A stretch of 64,000 nt of DNA from an uncultured Clostridia bacterium (GTDB taxonomy: Bacteria > Bacillota > Clostridia > UBA1381): contig CANQIP010000004.1 in NCBI GenBank assembly GCA_947623955.1, forward strand, positions 1 through 64,000, written 5' to 3'. Under the pieces are notes generated by a model. That model saw only the letters and a program-made list of their open reading frames with translations. It was not told where the DNA came from and searched no databases. Of the stretch, positions 1 through 6,052 are shown in pieces. The translations under genes and the position numbers were made by a program. Position 1 is the first letter of the stretch, and each line of letters starts with the position of its first letter.

Positions 1-48
1 AATGAGATACTTTTTAGGAAGTTGATTGCTATATTTATAGCTGATCAG

Positions 49-82
49 GCTGCTGCTGCATCTGCGGCAGCAGCTTTCTCTT
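49..82 (+). terminator. GC-rich hairpin, possible terminator
   Basis: An 8-bp perfect stem (GCTGCTGC with GCAGCAGC) is followed by TTTCTCTT. The T-run is weak, so termination is plausible but not certain. Confidence 0.4.
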
Positions 83-198
83 ATACATGTTGAATACGTT
101 AAAAGAGGCGATATTACTATAGATACCGGAATAGGAAAATACATAAAACAACTACCGAGAAGAAAAGGCTCGGACAAAACAACTGAATATTATATCAA

Positions 199-254
199 AA
201 ACACGCACTTAATGTCGAAATTAAAAAAATCTTTCGTCGATTAGGTGCGTGTTT
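199..254. repeat. Inverted repeat AAACACGCAC / GTGCGTGTTT
   Basis: Ten-base perfect arms at 199-208 and 245-254 flank a 36-nt AT-rich loop. It may be a long-loop terminator or a protein-binding dyad. The sequence does not decide between them. Confidence 0.4.
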
Positions 255-487
255 ACTATTTAGCGCGAAAAATGACGAACAAAGACAATATAGCGCGAAT
301 AATGGAATTGCGTTTGTTTTCGTCACATGGTACGTAAGCGACTTCTTTTATTATGTATCGTACACTCGTATCAGTCATATATTATTTCAAACTATTAAAC
401 GATTACCCCACGTAAAATTATCAAAACCAGATGCTTTCGCTTTTATAACCATACGTTGGAGCAAGCCTCCGATGCGGTATCCCTGAC

Positions 488-524
488 TCCGATTTTATTT
501 GATTATTCATAAGAAAAATCGGAG
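488..524 (+). promoter_or_regulatory. Hairpin that can mask a ribosome binding site
   Basis: CTCCGATTTT (488-497) pairs perfectly with AAAATCGGAG (515-524). The right arm contains the start of the CGGAGG Shine-Dalgarno site for the small ORF at 534. Folding would hide the ribosome site, so translational control of the small peptide and the coupled regulator is a reasonable inference. Confidence 0.4.
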
Positions 525-533
525 GTTATAGGT

Positions 534-644
534 GTGAAAAATAAAAAAATTAAAATTTTTAAGATTTTTTTCAAATGTACCTCGGAAAGTGCGGCACTTT
601 ATGTCTATAATGGACGTAAGAGAGGAGGTGCAATCTGTGAGTGA
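534..644 (+). CDS. Small basic peptide, 36 aa, upstream of HTH regulator
   Basis: A GTG start follows CGGAGG at good spacing. The frame encodes a 36-residue peptide with a lysine/isoleucine-rich N-terminus and a C-terminal segment YNGRKRGGAICE. It overlaps the GTG start of the next gene (637), which suggests translational coupling. I do not recognise a family. It could be a real small protein, a leader peptide, or a chance frame. The strong ribosome site and the overlap favour translation. Confidence 0.4.
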   Translation: MKNKKIKIFKIFFKCTSESAALYVYNGRKRGGAICE

Positions 645-975
645 TGATTTTTCAGTATTTGACCGACGCATGAAAATATTGGGAATTTTGAAAAATCAGC
701 GCCGCATTTCAAGACTTGAACTGGCAAGACGATTTTCCGTTTCGGATGATGCCATAGGTCGTGATGTGACAGCACTCAGCAGATTTGTACCTATAAGCAG
801 CAGTATGGGCAGGAATGGAGGCATTTACATAATAGATGAATATGATACAACAAAAACATACCTATCCCGTGATGAGGAGAATTTGCTAAAAGAATTGGTG
901 CCAACCTTAAGCGGCAAGAAAAAACTTATATTGGAAACAATCTTATATAAATTCTCAATACCTAAAGCAAAATAA
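637..975 (+). CDS. HTH_11/DeoR-like DNA-binding protein
   Basis: A small predicted transcription regulator. The chosen GTG at 637 sits 7 nt after the strong site AGAGGAGGTG, giving 112 aa. The in-frame start at 589 lacks a ribosome site. Residues about 9-60 form a winged-helix fold of the HTH_11 type (RRMKILGILKNQRRISRLEL then FSVSDDAIGRDVTAL), which in WYL/DeoR regulators binds DNA. There is no WYL or sugar-sensing domain, so this is a stand-alone DNA-binding domain. It lies inside the recombinase-bearing element and could regulate element genes or excision. That role is inferred from position only. Confidence 0.75.
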   Translation: MSDDFSVFDRRMKILGILKNQRRISRLELARRFSVSDDAIGRDVTALSRFVPISSSMGRNGGIYIIDEYDTTKTYLSRDEENLLKELVPTLSGKKKLILETILYKFSIPKAK

Positions 976-978
976 TAC

Positions 979-1043
979 AAAAACGGCATTTAGATTTGTG
1001 AAATACCCCCTAAAAGTCCGAAGTAAGGCGCATTGCCGTTTTT
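979..1043 (+). terminator. Possible long-loop terminator after HTH gene
   Basis: AAAAACGGCA (979-988) pairs perfectly with TGCCGTTTTT (1034-1043), starting four bases after the HTH gene ends. The loop is 45 nt, unusually long, so this is tentative. Confidence 0.35.
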
Positions 1044-1199
1044 GCGCCTTGCTTGCGGATATGTTGTCAATCTGTTAAAGCATATTCTTGTAATGTGCTT
1101 TAACAGGCGGACAAGCCTACTATAAGTTATTTATTCCTAAAAAGAAAGCACGGAAGATAACGCCGTCGCAGCATAAAGAGCAGCCGGATACGTTCCGGT

Positions 1200-1361
1200 A
1201 TGGACGAGCCATGGATTGAGTGCGCCAAGACACTGATGTATAGCTTCTACCTGTGCAAAAGCCGCACAGCGAGTTTACGCACATATATGTCAGCCGAGCG
1301 GGAAACACCGACAATCGAAACCATCGGCAAATGGGACGGCGGTGACTTCATATCGAGATAA
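1200..1361 (+). CDS. Doubtful 53-aa ORF in gene-poor stretch
   Basis: In the gap 1044-1596 the only frames with protein-like content are short. This one starts at ATG 1200 and gives 53 residues ending GKWDGGDFISR, with no good ribosome site. A second, start-less frame just upstream (ending near 1217) also reads like protein. Together they may be remnants of a decayed element gene. I recognise neither, and coding is not established. Confidence 0.2.
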   Translation: MDEPWIECAKTLMYSFYLCKSRTASLRTYMSAERETPTIETIGKWDGGDFISR

Positions 1362-1596
1362 TGATACTTCTGCTGAGTTGAACTTGAGCGTTAAAAGCGT
1401 CGCACGTCAGACAGCAGTCCGGGCGGATGCCGGGAAGGTGAGATTCCTATGGGCGGTATTGCAAGCCGCCGTTCGGTAGATTGCTTAGTTTTCATATCAG
1501 AAATCAGACGATTTATACAGTCGTTTAATTTGTGGTATGGAAGTATATCGGACGACTATTTAATCATACAATACAAAAAGAAGCGAGGTGCTGCCT

Positions 1597-1770
1597 ATGG
1601 ACAACAACTATTCGGTTATTTGTCCTGATGAAGATTTAAACGAAAATGATGAATTTATTCTTAGTATTCAAAAGGCAATATTAGTTACCATATTGGAAAA
1701 GAAAAAAATAACCCAAAATCAATATAATTACGCGTGTGAATTGCTTGAAAAGAAATTAAGAGCGCGTTAA
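1597..1770 (+). CDS. SHOCT-like small protein beside recombinase
   Basis: A 57-aa acidic protein. ATG 1597 is chosen because GCGAGGTG lies about 8 nt upstream; the GTG at 1588 overlaps that site. The C-terminal half (KKKITQNQYNYACELLEKK) resembles the SHOCT motif, a short helical oligomerisation segment. Small SHOCT-type ORFs often sit just ahead of large serine recombinase genes in Firmicutes elements, as here (60 nt gap). It may be an accessory or directionality protein. That role is inferred from position. Confidence 0.6.
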   Translation: MDNNYSVICPDEDLNENDEFILSIQKAILVTILEKKKITQNQYNYACELLEKKLRAR

Positions 1771-1829
1771 TTTTTTTGCCAAATTACTTCTTCGGTGGTA
1801 GTATTATATTTAAGAAGGAGTTGATTGAA

Positions 1830-3461
1830 ATGCTAAATGTAGCGGCATATTGTCGTGTATCGACAGACAAAAGCGACCAAGCAAATTCATTTGCAAGTCA
1901 AAAGAGGTATTTTGAAGAATATATCAATCGTAATCCCGATTGGGAACTGACGGAAATATATGCTGATGAAGGACTGACAGGGACAAATACGAAAAAGAGA
2001 AAAGCGTTTAATAAAATGATAGCGGACGCTCACCTCGGACGGTTTGATATGATAATTACAAAAGAAGTAAGCCGTTTTGCGAGAAACACAGTCGATACGC
2101 TTCAATACACGAGAGAACTGAAGGCAATCAATATCGGCGTTTTATTTATGCTTGACAACATTGATACGCTCGCGCCGGACGGTGAGCTTCGCCTTACGAT
2201 TATGGCGTCGCTCGCACAGGAGGAAAGCCGTAAAACCTCAGAGCGCGTAAAATGGGGGCATAAGCGGCAGATGGAAAAAGGCGTGGTATTCGGACGCGAT
2301 ATGCTCGGTTATGACGTGCGCGGAGGAAAGCTATATATAAATGAGGACGGAGCGGAAATCGTAAGGCTTATTTTTCATAAGTTTGTCAATGAAAGAAAAG
2401 GCGCGTGTACGATTGGCAAGGAATTAAGAGAAGCCGGATATAAAACAATTACGGGAAACGCTATGTGGTCGAATACCGTAATAATGCGGGCTATCAGAAA
2501 TGAAAAATATTGCGGTGATTTGGTGCAGAAAAAGACATATACGCCCGATTATCTGACACACTCAAAAAAATATAATCACGGCGAGGAGGAATTTGTGGTA
2601 ATACGCAATCATCACGAACCGATTATTTCGAGAGAAATGTGGGAAGCGGCGCAGGAGATAATAAAGCAAAATGCTCCGAGCGAGGAAATACGGTATCGAA
2701 GCACAAATCGCTATCCGTTATCAGGTAAGATATTTTGCGGGTGCTGTGGAGCTAAGTTTGTGTCACGAACAAAAAAGCGTAAAGACGGCAGCCGATATAA
2801 GGCGTGGCACTGTTATCAGGCGCAGCATTACGGAACCGCTAAGATCGACCAAGCGGGTAATCATATAGGATGCGATGTAAAATCACAAATTCGTGATGAG
2901 GATTTTATGATTGCCATACAAAAAGTCGTGGAATGTCTTGAAATAAATAAAGCTAAAATTTTGAATGGACTTGCGAATGTTATACGCATGATATTATCAA
3001 ACGAAGCAGAAGAAACTGTTGATGAAAGCGAAATACAAAAGAAAATTGAAAATATGACTTCCAAATCGGAACGATTACTCGATTTGTACTTGAGTGAGGA
3101 TTTAACAAAGGAAGAATACCGGAAAAAGAAAGAGGAATATGAGAATAAAATCGCCGAATTACATTCCTTGCTGACCGATGCGGACAAAGAGCGTAAAGAC
3201 GCGTATGACAGTGAAGCCGCAATTAAAGATATTACATCATACATAAATAATATTCTCAGCGGAAATCAGAGGGATGAAATATTCTATCAAAATATTGTTG
3301 AGAAGATAGTGGTATATGACAGGAGGCATATGGATATTTATTTACGGCTGCTCCCGTACAAATGGAAAGTAGTGTTAAATTCAGCGTTAGAAGCTGATGA
3401 CTTGTGCGGGAGCATTAAGGAACCGATGTCGGCACGGAGGAACTGGCGCACCTTGAAATAG
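1830..3461 (+). CDS. Large serine recombinase (site-specific integrase)
   Basis: A large serine recombinase that would integrate and excise the surrounding element by cutting att sites with a two-base overlap. ATG 1830 follows AAGAAGGAG, giving 543 aa; upstream codons to 1776 have no ribosome site. The resolvase domain spans about 1-150, with the nucleophile Ser11 in YCRVSTDKS and the conserved EVSRFARN segment. A Recombinase domain follows, then a zinc ribbon near 302-350 (CGCCGAKF with later C and H) and a coiled coil near 385-450. The last dozen residues are encoded in DNA that belongs to the interrupted cotJC gene read in another frame. The natural C-terminus may therefore differ in the excised form. 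Confidence 0.93.
   Translation: MLNVAAYCRVSTDKSDQANSFASQKRYFEEYINRNPDWELTEIYADEGLTGTNTKKRKAFNKMIADAHLGRFDMIITKEVSRFARNTVDTLQYTRELKAINIGVLFMLDNIDTLAPDGELRLTIMASLAQEESRKTSERVKWGHKRQMEKGVVFGRDMLGYDVRGGKLYINEDGAEIVRLIFHKFVNERKGACTIGKELREAGYKTITGNAMWSNTVIMRAIRNEKYCGDLVQKKTYTPDYLTHSKKYNHGEEEFVVIRNHHEPIISREMWEAAQEIIKQNAPSEEIRYRSTNRYPLSGKIFCGCCGAKFVSRTKKRKDGSRYKAWHCYQAQHYGTAKIDQAGNHIGCDVKSQIRDEDFMIAIQKVVECLEINKAKILNGLANVIRMILSNEAEETVDESEIQKKIENMTSKSERLLDLYLSEDLTKEEYRKKKEEYENKIAELHSLLTDADKERKDAYDSEAAIKDITSYINNILSGNQRDEIFYQNIVEKIVVYDRRHMDIYLRLLPYKWKVVLNSALEADDLCGSIKEPMSARRNWRTLK
3415..3424. other. Probable attR junction inside cotJC
   Basis: To the right of about 3422 the sequence reads as CotJC (T-D-V-G-T-E-E-L-A-H). 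Immediately to the left the same frame meets a TAA at 3416-3418 and the match to CotJC ends. The recombination core is therefore likely within 3415-3424. The exact two-base overlap cannot be fixed without the left junction, which is outside the window. Confidence 0.7.
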
Positions 3462-3847
3462 TCGGCTCGCTCGTGTCGCAGCTTTCGAAGTGCGCGCCGC
3501 CCGAGGAGTGGGAGAAGCTGCAAAGCTGGGAATACTACAGCGACAACGGCGCGTCCGTATACCCGCAAAGCTCGCAGGGCTCGCCGTTTAACGCGGCGTC
3601 CATAGCCGTTACGGGCAACCCTCTCACGAACCTCTATGAGGATCTCGCGGCAGAGCAAAAAGCCCGCGCCGTGTACGACAACATTCTGCGTCTGTCCGAC
3701 GACGCCGACGTGAACGAGGTAATCAAATTCCTCCGTCAGCGTGAAGTCGTGCATTTCCAGCGTTTCGGCGAGGCGCTCGACAAAATGCAAAGCGAACTTA
3801 AACAGAAGAAGATTATGGGCACAGGCTTAAAGAAATGCGGAAAATAA
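3422..3847 (+). pseudogene. cotJC: cotJC-type spore coat/Mn-catalase, 3' part only
   Basis: The last about 141 codons of a manganese-catalase-family protein close to CotJC, a spore coat component. The frame runs TDVGTEELAHLE, then SPFNAASIAVTGNPLTNLYE and DLAAEQKARAVYD, ending in the REVVHFQRFGEAL region. These carry conserved ferritin-like metal ligands (TEELAHLE; EDLAAEQKAR; the REVVH glutamate and histidine). About 50-60 N-terminal codons are missing because the recombinase-bearing element has inserted. If the 5' part lies beyond the left edge, excision could rebuild the gene, as in sigK elements. A possible internal start at 3473 would give only a fragment. Two terminators follow. Confidence 0.88.
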
Positions 3848-3858
3848 CACCGACCGAA

Positions 3859-3883
3859 GAGGACGCTCAGGCGTTCTCTTTTT
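3859..3883 (+). terminator. Terminator after cotJC fragment
   Basis: Stem GAGGACGC/GCGTTCTC (one G-T pair), TCAG loop and T5, 12 nt after the stop codon. Confidence 0.8.
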
Positions 3884-3895
3884 GATTGCAAAGAC

Positions 3896-3928
3896 AAAAT
3901 CGGAGCAGGTAAAACCCGCTCCGATTTT
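3896..3928. terminator. Second hairpin terminator
   Basis: Perfect 11-bp arms (AAAATCGGAGC with GCTCCGATTTT) with A and T tails on both sides, so it could act in both directions. Confidence 0.7.
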
Positions 3929-4006
3929 GATATATACCGATAACTCCCGTACCCTACTGCAGCTGCAGATATGACTGCAGAGCGTAACCACGCTGTCCGC
4001 TCCTGT

Positions 4007-4210
4007 GTGAGCCTCCCCTACTATGGGAGGGAACCACCGAAGGCGGTGGAAGGGTTTTGTTTGACAACCCCTCAGTCAACTTTGCTAATATGGGAGCCAT
4101 GCAGCAGGCAGCGCACATCGCAAGGCTCCCCTTGAGGGGAGCTGTCGCCGAAGGCGAATGAGAGGTGGTTTTCAAAAGCTATTGCCACCTCTCCCCAAGG
4201 AGAGGCTCAC
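4007..4210. repeat. Inverted-repeat element (GTGAGCCT...AGGCTCAC)
   Basis: A 204-bp stretch bounded by GTGAGCCT and AGGCTCAC. It contains the modules CTCCCCT, CCGAAGGCGG, CCCCTCAGTC and AGGGGAGCTGTCGCC that recur near 26.3, 49.9 and 54.5 kb. It looks like a non-autonomous, MITE-like intergenic repeat with an internal rearrangement. There is no coding capacity. Confidence 0.7.
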
Positions 4211-4250
4211 GTAGTGAGGTTGCATATTGTGACAAGGAAGACTAAAAAGA

Positions 4251-4282
4251 AACTCCCAAAGGATAAAACCTCGGGAGTTTTT
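4251..4282. terminator. Terminator downstream of small membrane protein
   Basis: AACTCCC (4251-4257) pairs with GGGAGTT (4273-4279), with T5 on the plus side and an A/T-rich minus side. It serves the minus-strand gene ending at 4303. Confidence 0.65.
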
Positions 4283-4302
4283 GACTAAAATATAAAAGTC
4301 GC

Positions 4303-4800
4303 TTATAATTTGTTTATCAAATTATTTTTATAGTGACTTCTATACAGTATAAATAATGTAATTCCGAAAATAAACGCTGGGTTAAGCAGGGACAGTAAAA
4401 TCGACAACAGAATATACGCATTAAATATATTCGTCAATCCGATATTTTCGTTTATGGTTGCTATAACCGACAGTACTAGCGCAATGCCTATAATTAGAGT
4501 AATAACTGACATAACTTTATATCGCAAGCCTTTTTCTGAAACCCGTATTTTTTGTGGTATGTAAAATGATAAAAAGGCGAAAGCTATGCTAAATATAATA
4601 GTTAATATCAGAGTAATAATCAGCATCAACATTCCTCCGCTTTGGGCAAGCCTGTTCAATGCGTTACATGCAATATTGGACGCAAAATAGCATAAAATCA
4701 TTATAATATATAAACCCCATGTTTTCATATAATCATCCCTTTCAAAATAATGGACTATATCATCCCAAAAACGTTTAACTTTTGAGGTGATTGTTATCAA
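4303..4800 (-). CDS. Hypothetical small multi-pass membrane protein
   Basis: An unrecognised integral membrane protein of 141-165 aa with about four hydrophobic helices (around WGLYIIMILCYFASNIA, MLMLIITLILTIIFSI, VMSVITLIIGIALVLSVIA and ILLSILLSLLNPAFIFGITL). The long form uses TTG at 4800 and includes an amphipathic N-terminus. An ATG at 4728 has a better ribosome site (AAAGGGAT), so the short form is quite possible. AT content is higher than in neighbouring genes. The upstream region carries a dyad-rich element (4878-5119) that also precedes the exported protein gene at 25787. No function can be assigned. Confidence 0.6.
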   Translation of the reverse strand: MITITSKVKRFWDDIVHYFERDDYMKTWGLYIIMILCYFASNIACNALNRLAQSGGMLMLIITLILTIIFSIAFAFLSFYIPQKIRVSEKGLRYKVMSVITLIIGIALVLSVIATINENIGLTNIFNAYILLSILLSLLNPAFIFGITLFILYRSHYKNNLINKL

Positions 4801-4877
4801 TATTATCTTTTTTCTATCCTTTCTTTGTTAAATTTTACGCAACCAGGCTTGCGCGAACCGTATCCCCCTTTCGCTCG

Positions 4878-5119
4878 TAGTTATATGAATGTAACATAAA
4901 AATGCGTGGTATTTCATTTATACCACGCATTAAAGAACACGCAGCCTAAATGTTACCACACACTTCACTTCTCATACTACTCGATTTTTGCATAGCTTTA
5001 AGAAAGATGGCTCGCGTTTCTTTCATAATGTAGGCTATGCAAAAAAAGCCGAGTTTAAAAAATCATTATTAAGCAGTAAATATTTGTTTTGTAAGATTTG
5101 GAAGTGTAGTGGTGGTATT
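4878..5119 (-). repeat. Dyad-rich element, copy A
   Basis: Shared with copy B (25862-26150). On the minus strand both copies have TGTGTGGTAACATT, then a perfect 11-bp dyad (here ATGCGTGGTAT/ATACCACGCAT, 4902-4930), then CATTCATAT and CGAAAGGGG. A larger TTTGCATA...TATGCAAA dyad lies at about 4985-5047. The outer ends are TACCACAC at 4955 and GTGGTGGTA near 5117. Each copy sits about 75 nt ahead of a minus-strand gene. It could be a mobile MITE or a shared control region. Confidence 0.65.
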
Positions 5120-5235
5120 TTAATTATAGCACATTTTCGATGATAGTCAAGACTAATGATTTAGAGTGATGTCTTTTTGCTGAAATATAAGGTTATGCAT
5201 ACTGATAAAATAATATATAAAAAAGGTATTGCAAC

Positions 5236-5270
5236 AAAAAAATCATCGGGATTTACCCGATGATTTTTTT
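5236..5270 (-). terminator. Terminator after sortase gene
   Basis: A 15-bp perfect stem (AAAAAAATCATCGGG/CCCGATGATTTTTTT) starts a few bases past the sortase stop and ends the adhesin-sortase unit. Confidence 0.9.
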
Positions 5271-5272
5271 GC

Positions 5273-6031
5273 TTATCTTATTTGCGTAACCTTGCCCTGT
5301 ACCACATATCTTGCGCCGCTGAAGTCGTAAGAGCATGTTGTAAGAGTGATTATGTTATCGCTTGTTGACATCGGCAGCCACGACGTATTGATTCTTGACT
5401 GCGACCAGCGCGCTCTCATGTAATCCGCATATTTCTTCTCCTCGGGGAAGAATATCGTAAACACGTCCGAGTCGCTCGTAGTCTCAAAGCTTGCGAACAC
5501 ATCTATCTGATAATCATGCTCGTTTGTTATATAATACATAACGGGATGAGCGTTGTAATACCACTGCTCGTCATAGTTCTGCAGCGACGCGAACATCGAG
5601 CCGTTCTTCATGTTATGACCGTAAATAATGGTATTGATATTCGACAGGTCGGGCGAGTTACGCGCATCCATGAATATTGTTCCCGACGAATTCGACTGAT
5701 TGTCGTAAAGATGCGTCAGGTAATATGAGTTGTCGCTGCTCTGAACCACGGGATAATTTATTTGAGTTCCGGGGCAGTACAGCCAGCCCACTACGTTTGC
5801 GTTCATCTCTTCAAGCGCCTCGAAATTTACGTCTATCGGCGCGCCGCCGTCTTCCTTTTTGGAAATATACAGGTCGGCGTCAAGATGCGATACCATTACG
5901 TTCGCCAAATCGTCATATTCCTTTTCACCCTGTTTATACTCATGTGTTATCCTTATAACCTGACTTATGGATAAAACGCAAGCCAATACACACAGAACAG
6001 ACGTTATGCTTAAAAATATTTTCTTTTTCAT
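5273..6031 (-). CDS. srtB: Class B sortase
   Basis: A membrane-bound transpeptidase that joins surface proteins to the cell wall. The 252-aa protein has an N-terminal anchor (about 5-27) and a catalytic domain with His139 in IIYGHNMKNGSMF, Cys233 in TLTTCSYD and Arg241 in GARYVVQGK. The YGHNM signature is typical of class B. It lies 21 nt downstream of the giant adhesin and is co-transcribed with it, so it is probably the dedicated sortase for that substrate. Class B enzymes classically recognise NPQTN, while the adjacent substrate carries TPQTG, so the pairing is of interest. Confidence 0.93.
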   Translation of the reverse strand: MKKKIFLSITSVLCVLACVLSISQVIRITHEYKQGEKEYDDLANVMVSHLDADLYISKKEDGGAPIDVNFEALEEMNANVVGWLYCPGTQINYPVVQSSDNSYYLTHLYDNQSNSSGTIFMDARNSPDLSNINTIIYGHNMKNGSMFASLQNYDEQWYYNAHPVMYYITNEHDYQIDVFASFETTSDSDVFTIFFPEEKKYADYMRARWSQSRINTSWLPMSTSDNIITLTTCSYDFSGARYVVQGKVTQIR

Positions 6032-6052
6032 ATCATTACCCTCCCATGTATA

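Larger units (their letters stand above)
1..533. other. AT-rich left flank of mobile element, no clear gene
   Basis: No convincing gene is seen in this AT-rich stretch. A 68-codon open frame with no start ends at the TAG at 242-244 and could be a gene remnant. Two hairpins lie at 49-82 and 199-254. A short direct repeat containing TAGCGCGAA occurs near 263 and 292 and could be a binding site, but this is only a guess. Base composition matches the recombinase region, so this is most likely interior to the same element. Confidence 0.5.

Noticed and set aside
1120-1314. Minus-strand 64-aa ORF
   Set aside because: No ribosome site and Cys/Ser/Arg-rich shadow composition.
1449-1628. 59-aa ORF ahead of the recombinase
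   Set aside because: It overlaps the better supported SHOCT-like gene in another frame and lacks a ribosome site; kept only as a possible remnant.
4800-4900. c-di-GMP (GEMM-I) riboswitch in the dyad element leader
   Set aside because: GCAAGCCTGGTTGCG resembles the 3' end of GEMM-I, but the upstream conserved blocks are missing.
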